DNA of 64,000 bases from Parvibaculum sp. (GCA_030645235.1 JAUSMV010000030.1:744001-808000); one strand, 5' to 3'; counted from the stretch's first letter, positions 46,210-56,105 are shown. The notes: generated by a model not told the origin, from the letters alone. Translations and numbers: made by a program.

Positions 46210-46578
46210 TTGGCTAGCTCAGGTGGCGACAAATTCCCCGACGATCCGGAGGCGAAAGACGGGTTGAAGTCCGATTTAGCGGATTTCGAGGCGAGGCTGC
46301 GGAAAACGCAGAAAGCCCACCAAGAGCCATTGAATAATGCCGGTCGCGGTACGGCCATGGGCATCGCCTTCAGGCTCACCACAGAACTCGTGGCGGGCAT
46401 CATTGTCGGCGGTGGCATTGGTCTTCTTCTCGACAAATGGCTTGGCACGGGGCCCTTGTTCCTGCTGGTCTTTTTCTTCCTCGGCATGGCAGCCGGGATT
46501 TTGAACGTGCTCAAGACGGCCAAGCAGATGACTGCGCAGGCCGAATTGGACGCAAAGAGCGATAATCAGGGTTCTTAA
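46210..46578 (+). CDS. atpI: ATP synthase protein I
   Basis: AtpI helps assemble the c-ring and may aid Mg2+ handling. The 122-residue protein has a charged N-terminus (DDPEAKDGLKSDLADFEARLRKTQ), then two membrane segments: GIAFRLTTELVAGIIVGGGIGLLLDKWLG and FLLVFFFLGMAAGILNVL. The GxGxxLDxxxG pattern is typical of alphaproteobacterial AtpI. It starts with TTG behind an AGGAG site. It is first in atpI-B-E-b'-b. The F1 genes are not in the window, in line with the split arrangement of this class. Confidence 0.9.
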   Translation: MASSGGDKFPDDPEAKDGLKSDLADFEARLRKTQKAHQEPLNNAGRGTAMGIAFRLTTELVAGIIVGGGIGLLLDKWLGTGPLFLLVFFFLGMAAGILNVLKTAKQMTAQAELDAKSDNQGS

Positions 46579-46608
46579 CCGAACCCGTCTAGCGACAGGA
46601 ACACACAC

Positions 46609-47403
46609 GTGTCGGCACAAGAAGCAGCTCACGGCGCAGCAGCAGCGGCTCACGGCGCAGCGCCCTCAGGTGGCCTCGCCATCGACCCGATGCACCAGTT
46701 CCACATCAATACGATTTATCCGATCCATATTGGTGGGTTCGATGTGTCCTTCACCAACTCCGCTCTGTGGATGGTGATTGTGGCGACCGCCATCACGCTG
46801 CTGACAATCTCCGGCATGGGTAAGCGCTCGCTGGTGCCCGGCCGTCTCCAGTCAGTTGCTGAACTCTCCTACGAATTTGTTTCCAACATGCTGCGCGACA
46901 ATGTGGGCGATGCGGGCAAGCGCTTCTTCCCCTTTGTCTTCACGCTCTTCATGTTTGTGCTCTTCTGCAACATGGGCGGCATGCTGCCCTACTCGTTCAC
47001 CGTCACCAGCCACATCATCGTGACCTTTGGTCTGGCGATGTTCATCTTCCTCGGCGTGACGATCCTCGGCTTTGCCGTGCACGGGCTTCACTTCTTCCAC
47101 TTCTTCGTTCCCAAGGGCGTGCCGGCTTTGCTGCTGCCGCTCCTCGTGGTCATCGAAGTCATTTCTTACCTCACGCGCCCCATCAGCCTCTCGGTTCGTC
47201 TTTTCGCGAACATGATGGCGGGCCATACCATGCTGAAAGTATTTGCCGGTTTCGTCATTGCGATGGGCTGGATGGGCGGTTTCCTGCCGCTCGCTTTCAT
47301 GGTGGCCTTTACGGGTCTCGAAATTCTGGTCGCGTTCCTGCAAGCCTATGTGTTTGCGATCCTGACCTGCATCTATCTGAACGACGCGCTGCATATGCAC
47401 TAA
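46609..47403 (+). CDS. atpB: ATP synthase F0 subunit a
   Basis: Subunit a forms the proton half-channels against the c-ring. The 264-residue membrane protein begins with a Gly/Ala/His-rich tail, then about five to six spans. The conserved helix has SLSVRLFANMMAGHTMLK, with the essential Arg of the RLFANMMAGH motif. It also has DNVGDAGKRFFPFVFTLFMFVLFCNMGGMLPYSF. The end LQAYVFAILTCIYLNDALHMH matches the family. The start is GTG behind CAGGAA. It follows atpI by 30 bases and precedes atpE. Confidence 0.95.
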   Translation: MSAQEAAHGAAAAAHGAAPSGGLAIDPMHQFHINTIYPIHIGGFDVSFTNSALWMVIVATAITLLTISGMGKRSLVPGRLQSVAELSYEFVSNMLRDNVGDAGKRFFPFVFTLFMFVLFCNMGGMLPYSFTVTSHIIVTFGLAMFIFLGVTILGFAVHGLHFFHFFVPKGVPALLLPLLVVIEVISYLTRPISLSVRLFANMMAGHTMLKVFAGFVIAMGWMGGFLPLAFMVAFTGLEILVAFLQAYVFAILTCIYLNDALHMH

Positions 47404-47456
47404 GCTTGTGCCACGCACAGACTAGCCGGGCGACAAGCCCTACGATCAACCTGGAA

Positions 47457-47474
47457 GAGGCGCATAAGTGCCTC
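47457..47474 (+). other. hairpin in the atpB-atpE gap
   Basis: GAGGCGC-ATAA-GTGCCTC pairs with one G-U, just upstream of the atpE ribosome binding site region. With the hairpin after atpE, it may set atpE mRNA stability or translation. Confidence 0.5.
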
Positions 47475-47497
47475 GTTGAAGACGGAGACTAAGGACC

Positions 47498-47725
47498 ATG
47501 GAACCAGCAGCAGCCAAGCTCATCGGCGCGGGCATTGCTTGTATCGCTCTTGCAGGCGCAGGCGTCGGCATCGGCACAATTTTCGGTAACTACCTTGCAG
47601 GCGCTCTGCGTAACCCGGCCGCCGCTCCGGCCCAATTCCCCAACCTGCTTCTCGGCTTCGCGCTTGCCGAAGCGACAGGCCTCTTCGGTCTCGTCGTCGC
47701 GCTCATCCTGCTCTTCGTTATCTAA
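47498..47725 (+). CDS. atpE: ATP synthase F0 subunit c
   Basis: The proton-carrying c-ring subunit. The 75-residue hairpin of two membrane helices is KLIGAGIACIALAGAGVGIGTIFG and FPNLLLGFALAEATGLFGLVVALILLFVI. The polar loop is RNPAAAPAQ and the proton-binding carboxylate is Glu in ALAEATGLF. The GxGxGxG pattern of helix 1 is intact. Many copies per complex are needed. The gene sits alone between two hairpin-containing gaps (about 94 and 109 bases), unlike the tight spacing elsewhere in the operon. Confidence 0.96.
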   Translation: MEPAAAKLIGAGIACIALAGAGVGIGTIFGNYLAGALRNPAAAPAQFPNLLLGFALAEATGLFGLVVALILLFVI

Positions 47726-47749
47726 CGAAACAGTCCGTCTTCCGGAATT

Positions 47750-47778
47750 GGGGATGGGCGCATCATGTGCCCGTCCCC
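47750..47778 (+). other. hairpin in the atpE-b' gap
   Basis: GGGGATGGGCGC-ATCAT-GTGCCCGTCCCC is a 12-bp stem with two G-U pairs and no T run. It could protect atpE mRNA from 3' decay and so raise c-subunit yield. Inferred. Confidence 0.6.
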
Positions 47779-47834
47779 CGCTCCGGCCTGACCCGGAATT
47801 TTTTGAGAGGCTCCCTCACAAGGGTGCGTGACAT

Positions 47835-48320
47835 ATGCCGCAATTAGATTTTGCAACATTCGTTCCCCAGCTTGCCTGGCTCGCGATTGTTTTTCTGACC
47901 CTTTATGTGCTGATGTCGCGCATTGCGTTGCCGCGCATTGCTTCTGTGCTTGAGGGACGCCGCGACCGTATCGCAGGCGATCTCGATAAGGCCGCGCAAT
48001 CCAAAGCCCAGACGGACGCTGCCATTGCAGCTTACGAAAAGGCACTGGCCGAAGCGCGCGCCAAAGCCCACACCATCGCTCAGGCGACACGCGACCAGCT
48101 CTCTGCTGAAACGGAAGCCAAGCGCGTCGCCATTGAAGCCCAGCTCAACGATAAAATTGCCAAAGCCGAAGCCGCTATCAAGGCGACCAAGGAAACGGCG
48201 CTCTCAAACGTCCGCGCTGTCGCCGTCGATGTGGCCGGTGCCATCGTTTCGCGCCTTCTGGGCGAAGAGGCTGACAAGGCCGCAACCGAGCGCGCCGTTG
48301 ACGCCGCTCTGAAGGGCTGA
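47835..48320 (+). CDS. atpG: ATP synthase F0 subunit b'
   Basis: One of two b-type stator subunits. The 161-residue protein has an N-terminal membrane anchor (FVPQLAWLAIVFLTLYVLMSRIALPRI) followed by a long charged, Ala-rich helix (LEGRRDRIAGDLDKAAQSKAQTDAAIAAYEKALAEARAKAH) for right-handed coiled-coil pairing with subunit b. It ends RAVDAALKG. Divergent b and b' pairs are typical of photosynthetic bacteria and many alphaproteobacteria. It is followed by atpF after eight bases. Confidence 0.92.
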   Translation: MPQLDFATFVPQLAWLAIVFLTLYVLMSRIALPRIASVLEGRRDRIAGDLDKAAQSKAQTDAAIAAYEKALAEARAKAHTIAQATRDQLSAETEAKRVAIEAQLNDKIAKAEAAIKATKETALSNVRAVAVDVAGAIVSRLLGEEADKAATERAVDAALKG

Positions 48321-48328
48321 GGAATATT

Positions 48329-48835
48329 ATGCACGAAGAACCCGCATCCATTTTTGCAACGGCTGAGTTCTGGGTCGCTGTTTCGTTTTTCCTCTTTGTG
48401 GCGATGGTCATCTATTACAAGGTGCCCGCCATGATCACAGCCGCTCTCGACAAGCGCGCCGATGACATTGCCAAAGAGCTCGACGAAGCCCGTCGTCTGC
48501 GCGAAGAAGCCGAAGCACTCCTTGCCTCCTACAAGCGCCGTCAGGCCGAAGCCATGCAGGAAGCCGACGCCATCATCGCTCAGGCGAAGATTGAAGCTGA
48601 ACGCCTCGCCGAAGAAACACGCGCCGCGATGGAAGCACAGGTTGTGCGCCGTCAGCAGGTTGCAGAAGACAAGATCCGTCAGGCCGAAACAACAGCCATC
48701 GCCGAAGTGCGCTCAGCAGCGGCTGATGTCGCTGTCAACGCCGCCCGCGCCGTCATTGCCGAAAAGGTCGATGCAGGCCGGGACAATGCGCTGATCGAAA
48801 AGTCGATCTCGGAACTGGCCTCGAAGCTCCACTGA
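48329..48835 (+). CDS. atpF: ATP synthase F0 subunit b
   Basis: The 168-residue b subunit has a membrane anchor (FWVAVSFFLFVAMVIYYKVPAMI) and a long dimerisation helix (LDKRADDIAKELDEARRLREEAEALLASYKRRQAEAMQEADAII). It ends with a delta-subunit binding region (DNALIEKSISELASKL). With b' it forms the peripheral stalk linking F0 to F1. It is the last gene of the operon; a strong terminator lies 26 bases past the stop. Confidence 0.94.
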   Translation: MHEEPASIFATAEFWVAVSFFLFVAMVIYYKVPAMITAALDKRADDIAKELDEARRLREEAEALLASYKRRQAEAMQEADAIIAQAKIEAERLAEETRAAMEAQVVRRQQVAEDKIRQAETTAIAEVRSAAADVAVNAARAVIAEKVDAGRDNALIEKSISELASKLH

Positions 48836-48860
48836 GCTTCGCTCTCTAAGACACAGACAG

Positions 48861-48889
48861 ACCCCGCCCTTTTCACCGGCGGGGTTTTT
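48861..48889 (+). terminator. Rho-independent terminator of the F0 operon
   Basis: ACCCCGCC and GGCGGGGT pair around a nine-base loop, followed by TTTT. Confidence 0.9.
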
Positions 48890-48946
48890 CTTTGTCCGCT
48901 ACCCGTGCATCCGCTAGCCTTTACGCACATCATTGGGAGAGACGGG

Positions 48947-49729
48947 ATGCTGAACGACTATACGCCGACAGAATTTACGCATGAAGGCAAGACCAAGCCC
49001 GTTTATGTGCGTGGTCACGGACCGGCCGTCATCGTCATGCATGAAATTCCCGGCATCACGCCTGAAGTCGTGCGCTTTGCCGATTGGGTGGTTGATGCGG
49101 GCTTTCGCGTTTACATGCCGCTTCTCGTCGGCAAGGCGGGCGCGCCGATCTCTGCAGGTTATGTCTTGAAGTCGATTGCAACGATCTGCATCAGCCGCGA
49201 GTTTCATGTGCTGGCGAGTCACAGCTCAAGCCCTGTCACCGATTGGCTCCGGGCGCTCGCCCGTCATGCGCATGAGGAGGCGGGCGGTAAAGGTGTCGGT
49301 GCGATCGGCATGTGCTTCTCCGGCAACTTTGCATTGTCGATGATGATGGAGCCTTCGCTCCTCGCACCGGTTCTCTGCCAGCCTTCGATGCCCTTGCCGC
49401 TGGGCGAAGAGCGCAAGTCGGCGCTGCATGTGTCGCCCGCCGAATTTCAATGCGTCAAAGACCGCTGTGCCAAGGGGGCTAAAGTTTTGGGGCTGCGCTT
49501 CAAAGGCGATGTGATGTCGCCGCCCGGCAAGTTTGAAGTGTTACGGCGCGAATTGGGTGCGGGTTTTGAGGGCATCGAGCTTGACGATGATACAGCCAAT
49601 CCGGATTCATTTGGCGGCACGGCACATAGCGTTGTGACGAACGATCTTATCGACAAGGACGGCGAGCCGACGAAGGAAGCGGCCAAGCGCGTGATTTCAT
49701 TCCTCGTAGAGCAATTGCAGACGGCTTAG
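48947..49729 (+). CDS. dienelactone hydrolase family protein
   Basis: A 260-residue alpha/beta hydrolase. AVIVMHEIPGITPEVVRFADWVVDAGFRVYMPLL is the N-terminal strand-loop-helix of the DLH family. IGMCFSGNFAL holds the nucleophile, a Cys in the usual DLH position (GxCxSG). Candidate Asp and His follow in LRFKGDVMSPPGKF and GTAHSVVTND. The natural substrate is not evident and no catabolic genes are near. I use the ATG after GGGAGAGACGGG; the track frame starts 14 codons earlier. Its 3' end faces the convergent nucleotidyltransferase gene. Confidence 0.85.
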   Translation: MLNDYTPTEFTHEGKTKPVYVRGHGPAVIVMHEIPGITPEVVRFADWVVDAGFRVYMPLLVGKAGAPISAGYVLKSIATICISREFHVLASHSSSPVTDWLRALARHAHEEAGGKGVGAIGMCFSGNFALSMMMEPSLLAPVLCQPSMPLPLGEERKSALHVSPAEFQCVKDRCAKGAKVLGLRFKGDVMSPPGKFEVLRRELGAGFEGIELDDDTANPDSFGGTAHSVVTNDLIDKDGEPTKEAAKRVISFLVEQLQTA

Positions 49730-49741
49730 GGCGCCCCGCTA

Positions 49742-50296
49742 TTAAGGAGCAATGACCGTCAGTTCCGGCCATTGCTCTTTCCAGCGCGCGGCTTTGGCGA
49801 GATAGAGATCAGCTTTGAAATTCGGCGCGCGGTTGGGGCGGAGCGTCATTGTCTCAATGTCGGAAAATCCGTGCTGTGCATAGACAGCATGATCCGACTG
49901 AAGCCCGACCATGCAGGCGGGCGCCAGAAAACGGTCGATGCCTTCGCAGGATGATTTGAGCGGCGGATAGGCGGACCCGAATTTTTCTGCATACCAGAGA
50001 TGCACACGGGCCTGATTGCGAATTTCAACATCCACGCCCAAGTCCGCAAAGAGCGCTATGCCACGGTTGATGACTTCGTCTTCCGCCTCCCAACTCGTGT
50101 CGGGGTCGAAGTAGAAAACATCGTAGTCCTTGATGCCATGCGTGATGTCGCGATGGGTCAGCACATTCCACACGCTTTGGAACAGACCGCCGGAGACGAG
50201 CCAGCAATCATTGAGACCGAGCGAGGGAAGTCGCACGAGAATCTCGCTATTCGCAAAGTTCTGGAGCGCATGTTCGACGAACTGCGCCTCCTTCAT
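49742..50296 (-). CDS. nucleotidyltransferase family protein (COG3575-like)
   Basis: A 184-residue protein with WLVSGGLFQSVWNVLTHRDITHGIKDYDVFYFDPDTSWEAEDEVI, the nucleotidyltransferase-like GG...D.D pattern of the COG3575 (DUF925) family. Further conserved features are RNQARVHLWYAEKFG and DIETMTLRPN. The family has no settled function; transfer of a nucleotide to a small molecule is the general guess. It overlaps the 3' end of the beta-lactamase-related gene upstream by four bases, so the two are in one operon. Confidence 0.72.
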   Translation of the reverse strand: MKEAQFVEHALQNFANSEILVRLPSLGLNDCWLVSGGLFQSVWNVLTHRDITHGIKDYDVFYFDPDTSWEAEDEVINRGIALFADLGVDVEIRNQARVHLWYAEKFGSAYPPLKSSCEGIDRFLAPACMVGLQSDHAVYAQHGFSDIETMTLRPNRAPNFKADLYLAKAARWKEQWPELTVIAP

Positions 50297-51531
50297 TTCG
50301 GCAGGTTCGCCGTAATGGCATCAAACAGAGCAAAGGTTTCGCCTTCGCGGTAGCTCGCCTCTGTCGTGTCACTCGCATAGGTGCGATTGGCCGATGTTTT
50401 AACGATGACGAGATCATGCGCCGGATCGACGTAGATGAATTGGTTGTAGATGCCGATTGCAGAATAAGGACCATCGACCGCGCTCGGAATCCACCAGAGA
50501 TAGCCGTAACCCATGCCGAAGGAGGTTTCAGATTTGTTTTCATGCCTGCCGGGCATGAGGTAATCCGCGTCGGGCGTGTGGGATGCCTTCACCCAATCGG
50601 CGGGCACAAGCTCAACGCCGTTCCATTTGCCTTCATTCAAATAGAGCAAACCGAATTTGGCATAGTCACGCGCCGTGACGTTGACGCCGCCTGCAGCAAG
50701 TTCGTTGCCGCTATCGTCGAGCACCCAATAAGCATCGTGCTCCGCGCCGATTTTGGACCAAATTTTCTGAGACAGATAATCGGACGGTGTTTCGCCGGTT
50801 GCGTTTTTCAACACGAGATCCAAAACCTGCGCGTCCATGCTGTTATAGAGATTATAGGTGCCCGGCTCTTTTTCACGTTTCAGCGTTTTCGCGAACTCGA
50901 CCATCGAACCACCGAAAGCGAGCGTACGGCCGAAGCGGGCGATGTCTGAATCTTTGTCGCTGTAATCTTCATTCCAGCCAAGACCTGAAGACATTTGCAA
51001 GGCTTGCTTAATCGTCACGCCATCATAGCCGGTGCCTTTCAGCTCCGGCGCGTAAGTCACGATCTGATCGTCAATGTTTTCGATTTTACCTTCGGCGATA
51101 GCGATGCCGACAAGAGATGAAATGAACGACTTGCCGACCGACCATGAAATCGTGCGCGTGTCCTTATCGGTGCCGAGCCAGTAGTTTTCGGAGACGATCT
51201 TGCCGTGATGGATCACGACGAGCGCGGTCGTGTCGGTCTCCGAGAGAAGCGTCGCCGCGTCGAGTGTCTTGCCCGCATAATCATAGGTGGACGGAAAGGT
51301 CAGCGCCTCGCCAGCCGGAAAAAGGAAAGTCTCACCTGCCCGCGCGATATTCCGCGTCGGGAAAATCGTATTCATGCTGCGGAAGTTCTCAACCTCATCC
51401 GCACCAGAAAACATGGAAGAGACAAATTGCGCGCGTTTGATTTCGCGCATTTTTGCAACGCCGAAAATGGCTGTGCCCGCAACGAGCACAGCAAGTGTTA
51501 CAAGCGCGATGCGCTTTACTGACCAACGCAT
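50293..51531 (-). CDS. beta-lactamase-related serine hydrolase (class C fold)
   Basis: A 412-residue serine hydrolase. It has an N-terminal hydrophobic segment (RIALVTLAVLVAGTAIFGV), then the SxxK active site in SWSVGKSFISSLVGIAIAEG and the YxN-type motif in YNLYNSMDAQVLDLVL. The C-terminal region has GYGYLWWIPSAV and a third box before VIVKTSANR. This pattern is closer to 6-aminohexanoate-dimer hydrolase and esterase-type relatives than to true beta-lactamases, so antibiotic resistance should not be assumed. It is probably anchored in the periplasm and is coupled to the nucleotidyltransferase gene. Confidence 0.82.
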   Translation of the reverse strand: MRWSVKRIALVTLAVLVAGTAIFGVAKMREIKRAQFVSSMFSGADEVENFRSMNTIFPTRNIARAGETFLFPAGEALTFPSTYDYAGKTLDAATLLSETDTTALVVIHHGKIVSENYWLGTDKDTRTISWSVGKSFISSLVGIAIAEGKIENIDDQIVTYAPELKGTGYDGVTIKQALQMSSGLGWNEDYSDKDSDIARFGRTLAFGGSMVEFAKTLKREKEPGTYNLYNSMDAQVLDLVLKNATGETPSDYLSQKIWSKIGAEHDAYWVLDDSGNELAAGGVNVTARDYAKFGLLYLNEGKWNGVELVPADWVKASHTPDADYLMPGRHENKSETSFGMGYGYLWWIPSAVDGPYSAIGIYNQFIYVDPAHDLVIVKTSANRTYASDTTEASYREGETFALFDAITANLPK

Positions 51532-51540
51532 ATTCTGACC

Positions 51541-53124
51541 CTACTCTGCCGCTTGCTTCGGGGCCGCAGGCTGCCAACGCAACACGGGGTTGCGGGCGGC
51601 GAGCGTTTCGTCGAGACGATGACGCGGCGCGAAATGCGGCGCGCCGGTGAAGAGCGTCTTATCATTGCCCTTCGCGGCCTTGGCGAGATGCTTCAACGTG
51701 CCGATGAACTGATCGAGTGTCTTTTTCGATTCCGTTTCGGTGGGCTCAATGAGCAACGCACCATGAACGACCAACGGAAAATACATGGTCATCGGGTGAT
51801 AGCCCTCGTCGATCATCGCCTTGGCAAAGTCGAGCGTTTCGACGCCGGTGCCTTTGAGGAAGCGATCATCGAAAAGCGCCTCGTGCATGCAGGGGCCTTC
51901 AAACGGTGCGGAGAGATCATCCTTCAACGAAGCGAGCACGTAGTTGGCATTCAGCACCGCATCCTCGGCGACCTGACGCAGACCGTCTGAACCGTGGCTC
52001 ATCATATAAGCCACCGCCCGGACAAACATGCCCATCTGACCGTGGAAGGCGACCATGCGGCCGAAGGGATCGGTACCATCGACTTTAGCTTCGCCCATTG
52101 TTTCGACAAGTTTGAACCCATCGGCACTGTGGACCACATAAGGCAGCGGCGCGAAAGGTGCGAGAGCGGCTGAGAGCACAACAGGACCAGCGCCCGGACC
52201 GCCGCCGCCATGCGGCGTCGAGAAAGTTTTATGCAGGTTGATATGCATGGCGTCGATGCCGAGATCGCCGGGGCGGACGCGGCCGACAATGGCGTTAAAG
52301 TTTGCGCCATCACAATAAAAGTAAGCACCGGCAGCATGAACTGCATCGGCAATGTCGATGATGTCGCGCTCGAACAGACCGCATGTGTTCGGGTTGGTCA
52401 ACATGATCGCAGCAACGTCAGGGCCGAGCTTGGCTTTGAAGGCGGCAAGATCAACACGACCTTCGGCGGTCGCGGGGATTTCATCCACTTTATAGTTCAG
52501 CAACGCGGCAGTTGCGGGATTGGTGCCGTGCGCGGATTCCGGCACAAGGATGCGCGTGCGGGTTTCGGCTTCGCCGCGTGCGGCGAGCGCGGCACGGATC
52601 GCCATCATGCCGCAAAGCTCACCATGCGCACCGGCTTTTGGCGACAAGGCAACAGCGGGCATGCCGGTCAGTTCTTTCAGCCAATGAGCAAGCGTGTCCA
52701 TCAGCTCCAACGCACCCTGCACTGTCTTTTGCGGCTGCAAAGGATGCACATCGCCGAAGCCCGCAAGCCGTGCCATTTTTTCGTTGAGGCGCGGGTTGTG
52801 CTTCATCGTGCAGGAGCCGAGCGGATAGAGGCCTGCATCGATTGAATAGTTCTTGCGTGACAGGCGCACGAAATGGCGCATGACGTCAGGCTCGGACACG
52901 CCGGGAAGACCGATGCGGGCTTTACGTTCCAGCGAGCCGAGACGCGAGGTGAAGGCGTCGGGCTCATCGAGATCGACGCCGCAGGCACCCGGATTATCAA
53001 GTTCAAAAATCAACGGCTCTTCGAGGCGCAGACCACGATTGCCTGTGTAGGTCTGGATGGAGTTTGACGATGTCGCTTCGCCTGCGCCGGTGGGGCGGCC
53101 CTGATTGTTCATGGCTGACATCAC
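51541..53124 (-). CDS. gcvPB: glycine dehydrogenase (decarboxylating) subunit 2
   Basis: The PLP-binding half of the split P-protein of the glycine cleavage system. The 527-residue protein has the PLP-Lys motif in [25 protein letters not shown] near residue 275, plus [16 protein letters not shown] and [13 protein letters not shown]. It ends KQAAE. It overlaps gcvPA by four bases, giving coupled translation of the two halves. The operon order is gcvT-gcvH-gcvPA-gcvPB behind a glycine riboswitch, so all P, H and T proteins are made together when glycine is abundant. Confidence 0.96.
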   Translation of the reverse strand: MMSAMNNQGRPTGAGEATSSNSIQTYTGNRGLRLEEPLIFELDNPGACGVDLDEPDAFTSRLGSLERKARIGLPGVSEPDVMRHFVRLSRKNYSIDAGLYPLGSCTMKHNPRLNEKMARLAGFGDVHPLQPQKTVQGALELMDTLAHWLKELTGMPAVALSPKAGAHGELCGMMAIRAALAARGEAETRTRILVPESAHGTNPATAALLNYKVDEIPATAEGRVDLAAFKAKLGPDVAAIMLTNPNTCGLFERDIIDIADAVHAAGAYFYCDGANFNAIVGRVRPGDLGIDAMHINLHKTFSTPHGGGGPGAGPVVLSAALAPFAPLPYVVHSADGFKLVETMGEAKVDGTDPFGRMVAFHGQMGMFVRAVAYMMSHGSDGLRQVAEDAVLNANYVLASLKDDLSAPFEGPCMHEALFDDRFLKGTGVETLDFAKAMIDEGYHPMTMYFPLVVHGALLIEPTETESKKTLDQFIGTLKHLAKAAKGNDKTLFTGAPHFAPRHRLDETLAARNPVLRWQPAAPKQAAE

Positions 53125-54467
53125 AGCACCTCCTTCAACGCGGCGACAAAGGCAGCGCGGTCATCATCCGTGTTGATTTCGGTTGAGGCCACGATGAGTA
53201 GATTTTCGACAGATTTGTCGTTCGGGATAAGACGGCTAGCAGGAAGACCGGCGATCACTTTTTTGTCGGCGAGCGCATCGACAATGCCCGCGGCGGAGCG
53301 CGGCAAACGGATGGTAAATTCGTTGAAGAAGGTTTTGCTTAAAACTTCGACGCCTTTGACGGTCGCGAGCGCGTCGGCAAGTTTCACAGCATTGGCATGA
53401 TTGATGCGAGCGAGACGTTTGAAGCCATCTTCGCCCAGCAGAGAGAGATGGATGGTGAATGCCAAGCAGCAGAGACCTGAATTGGTGCAGATATTTGACG
53501 TCGCCTTTTCTCGGCGGATGTGTTGCTCACGCGTTGAAAGGGTCAGCACAAAGCCGCGTTCGCCGACGGCGTCCACCGTTTCGCCGCAGAGACGACCCGG
53601 CATCTGGCGGACATATTTTGTCTTTGTCGCAAAGAGACCGACATAAGGTCCGCCGAAATTGAGTCCATTGCCGATTGACTGCCCCTCGCCCACGACGATG
53701 TCGGCACCCATGTCGCCAGGAGGCGTCACGAGGCCGAGCGAAATAATTTCAGTGACAACCGCAATAAGCAAAGCGCCCTTGGCATGCGCGGCATCGGCGA
53801 TGGCACGCAGATCAATGAGGTCGCCAAAGAAGGACGGGCCCTGTACGACGACACAGCTTGTATCATCGCCGATGCTGGAGATGATATCTTCGGTTGCGCC
53901 GGACACGGCAGGCGCGAGCGCCTCAACATCATAGCCACCGACTTCGGAAATGTTTTCAACGACAGCGCGGTAATGGGGATGAAGCGTACCTGACAGAACG
54001 GCTTTTTTACGCTTCGTCACGCGATGCGCCATGAGGACTGCTTCGCCGCAAGCCGTCGATCCGTCATACATGGAGGCGTTGGCCACATCCATGCCGGTGA
54101 GCATGGCCACCTGTGTCTGAAACTCGAAAAGATATTGCAGCGTACCCTGCGTGATTTCCGGCTGATAGGGCGTGTAGGAGGTGAGGAACTCCGAGCGCTG
54201 GATCAGGTGATCGACCGTGGACGGTACATGATGGCGATAGGCGCCTGCACCGACAAAGAACGGCACGGAACCTGCCGACACGTTCTTGGCGGCCATAGCC
54301 GACAGCGCGCGGTCCACATCGAGCTCGCCCTTGCGCTTTGGCAGATCGACCAGCCCGGCGCGGCGCGCGCGGACGGGCACGTCGACAAAAAGATCATCAA
54401 CGGATTTCGCACCGATCACACCGAGCATCTCGCGGCGATCATTCTCAGTCAGGGGCAAATAGCGCAT
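53121..54467 (-). CDS. gcvPA: glycine dehydrogenase (decarboxylating) subunit 1
   Basis: The N-terminal half of the split P-protein. The 448-residue protein begins [19 protein letters not shown] and includes [39 protein letters not shown]-like sequence, [22 protein letters not shown] and [15 protein letters not shown]-like sequence near the C-terminus. It lacks the PLP lysine, as expected, because that is in subunit 2. It lies 24 bases after gcvH and overlaps gcvPB by four bases. Confidence 0.96.
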   Translation of the reverse strand: MRYLPLTENDRREMLGVIGAKSVDDLFVDVPVRARRAGLVDLPKRKGELDVDRALSAMAAKNVSAGSVPFFVGAGAYRHHVPSTVDHLIQRSEFLTSYTPYQPEITQGTLQYLFEFQTQVAMLTGMDVANASMYDGSTACGEAVLMAHRVTKRKKAVLSGTLHPHYRAVVENISEVGGYDVEALAPAVSGATEDIISSIGDDTSCVVVQGPSFFGDLIDLRAIADAAHAKGALLIAVVTEIISLGLVTPPGDMGADIVVGEGQSIGNGLNFGGPYVGLFATKTKYVRQMPGRLCGETVDAVGERGFVLTLSTREQHIRREKATSNICTNSGLCCLAFTIHLSLLGEDGFKRLARINHANAVKLADALATVKGVEVLSKTFFNEFTIRLPRSAAGIVDALADKKVIAGLPASRLIPNDKSVENLLIVASTEINTDDDRAAFVAALKEVL

Positions 54468-54491
54468 GGGGAGATTTCCAATACAGAGATA

Positions 54492-54869
54492 TTACGCGAG
54501 GCCTTCGACGAAGGCTTTGTAAGCGTCTTCATCCATCAATTTTGTGAATTCGCTTTTGTCCGAAAGCTTCAGTTTCACGAACCAGCCACGTCCCATCGCG
54601 TCTTCATTGACGCCACCGGGCTGGCCTTCGAGATCTGCGTTGACCTCGACGACTTCGCCTGAGACCGGCGCATAGACTTCGCTCGCGGCCTTGACGCTTT
54701 CAACGACAGCGGCTTCGTCGCCTGCGGCGACGGTCTTGCCGACTTCAGGCAGTTCCACATAAACGACGTCGCCGAGTTGCTCCTGCGCATAGTCGGTGAT
54801 GCCGATGGTTGCCGTGTCGCCTTCAACGCGGACCCATTCGTGCTGGTCGGTAAATCTTATCTCGCTCAT
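54492..54869 (-). CDS. gcvH: glycine cleavage system H protein
   Basis: The lipoyl carrier that shuttles the aminomethyl group from P to T protein. The 125-residue protein has the expected fold and the lipoylation Lys in [21 protein letters not shown] near residue 63, after [12 protein letters not shown]. It ends [22 protein letters not shown] precedes the ATG. It lies between gcvT (29 bases upstream) and gcvPA. Confidence 0.97.
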   Translation of the reverse strand: MSEIRFTDQHEWVRVEGDTATIGITDYAQEQLGDVVYVELPEVGKTVAAGDEAAVVESVKAASEVYAPVSGEVVEVNADLEGQPGGVNEDAMGRGWFVKLKLSDKSEFTKLMDEDAYKAFVEGLA

Positions 54870-54898
54870 TTCGTTTCCTTGTTCTCTTTGGAATTCAA

Positions 54899-56044
54899 TT
54901 ATTTCGTTGCAGGGCGGTGGAAGCGCTTTTCAACGAACGGCAGCGCCACAATTTTCGCGGGACGGCCTTTGCCGCGCACCATCAACTCAATATCTGTACC
55001 GACTTTTGCATATTCCGTTTCGACATAACCCATCGCAATCGGACCGCCCATTGTCGGGCCGTAACTGCCGCTGGTGATTTCGCCGATAACTTTGCCGGAC
55101 GCATCCGTGATCTCGGTGTGATCGCGCGCGGGGGCTTTGCCATCCGGCAAAATGCCGACGCGCTTGCGCTTAACACCGTTAGCGATCTGATCCATGATGA
55201 TGTTTGCGCCAGGGAAGTTTACTTCAGTGCGGCGGCGCTTGCCGATGGTCCAGCCGAGCGCGCCTTCGATGGGAGTTGTTGTCTCGTCAATATCGTGACC
55301 ATAAAGACAGAGACCCGCCTCGAGACGCAACGAGTCACGCGCGCCGAGGCCGATGGGTTTTACTTCCGGTTCAGCGAGAAGCTTCTTCGTGAGTTCCACA
55401 ACCCTGTCGGCAGGCACGGAAATTTCGTTGCCGTCTTCGCCCGTATAGCCGGAGCGGCTGACATAACAAGGGATGCCCGCCACATCCATGTCCTGCGACG
55501 TCATAAAATCCATCGTGGCGACGGCGGGCGCAAAACGCGCGAGGACTTCAACCGCTTTCGGGCCTTGCAACGCGATGAGGGCGCGGTCGGTAACGCGGTT
55601 GAGCGTGATGCCCTGGGGCAGGTTCGCTTCAATATGGGCGAAGTCCTGATGCTTGCAGGCGGCATTGACGATGAGGAAGAGCGTGCCGTCTTTTTGCGTG
55701 CGCGTGACCATGAGATCGTCGCGGATGCCACCTTTGTCGTTCAGCAGCAGCGTGTAGCGGATGGCACCGGGCGTGAGGCCCGCAATGTCACCCGGCACAA
55801 GGGCCTCGAGGGCGCGCGAGACTGTCGCGTGGTCGGGACCGACGAGAAAGGCCTGCCCCATATGCGACACATCGAACAGGCCCGCCGCCTCGCGCGTGTG
55901 CAGATGTTCGGTCAGCACACCGTCTTTGTATTGAACAGGCATGTCATAGCCGGCGAAGGGCACCATCTTCGCGCCAAGCTCAATGTGGAGCGCGTGCAAA
56001 GGTGTAACTTCGAGAGGGGCTGAGGTGTCGTGATCTGTGCTCAT
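54899..56044 (-). CDS. gcvT: aminomethyltransferase (T protein)
   Basis: GcvT releases ammonia from the aminomethyl-lipoyl H protein and forms methylene-tetrahydrofolate. The 381-residue protein starts [26 protein letters not shown]. It has [18 protein letters not shown], the folate-binding [25 protein letters not shown]-like sequence ([15 protein letters not shown]), [18 protein letters not shown], and the C-terminal domain with [21 protein letters not shown]. It is the first gene after the glycine riboswitch. The start at MSTDHDTS is preferred; upstream in-frame starts at 56071 and 56074 have no better site. Confidence 0.95.
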   Translation of the reverse strand: MSTDHDTSAPLEVTPLHALHIELGAKMVPFAGYDMPVQYKDGVLTEHLHTREAAGLFDVSHMGQAFLVGPDHATVSRALEALVPGDIAGLTPGAIRYTLLLNDKGGIRDDLMVTRTQKDGTLFLIVNAACKHQDFAHIEANLPQGITLNRVTDRALIALQGPKAVEVLARFAPAVATMDFMTSQDMDVAGIPCYVSRSGYTGEDGNEISVPADRVVELTKKLLAEPEVKPIGLGARDSLRLEAGLCLYGHDIDETTTPIEGALGWTIGKRRRTEVNFPGANIIMDQIANGVKRKRVGILPDGKAPARDHTEITDASGKVIGEITSGSYGPTMGGPIAMGYVETEYAKVGTDIELMVRGKGRPAKIVALPFVEKRFHRPATK

Positions 56045-56105
56045 CAGGGCTTTCAAGTACGCGCGAATCATCAAGGACTGCCGCTTGACAACTTCACGTT
56101 GCCAG

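Noticed and set aside
50293-51531. Serine hydrolase considered as an antibiotic-resistance beta-lactamase
   Set aside because: The motif pattern and neighbours fit the esterase or aminohexanoate-dimer hydrolase branch; resistance is not supported.
54917-56023. 368-codon plus-strand ORF opposite gcvT
   Set aside because: The gcvT frame has all T-protein motifs and is part of the gcv operon; the opposite frame has none.
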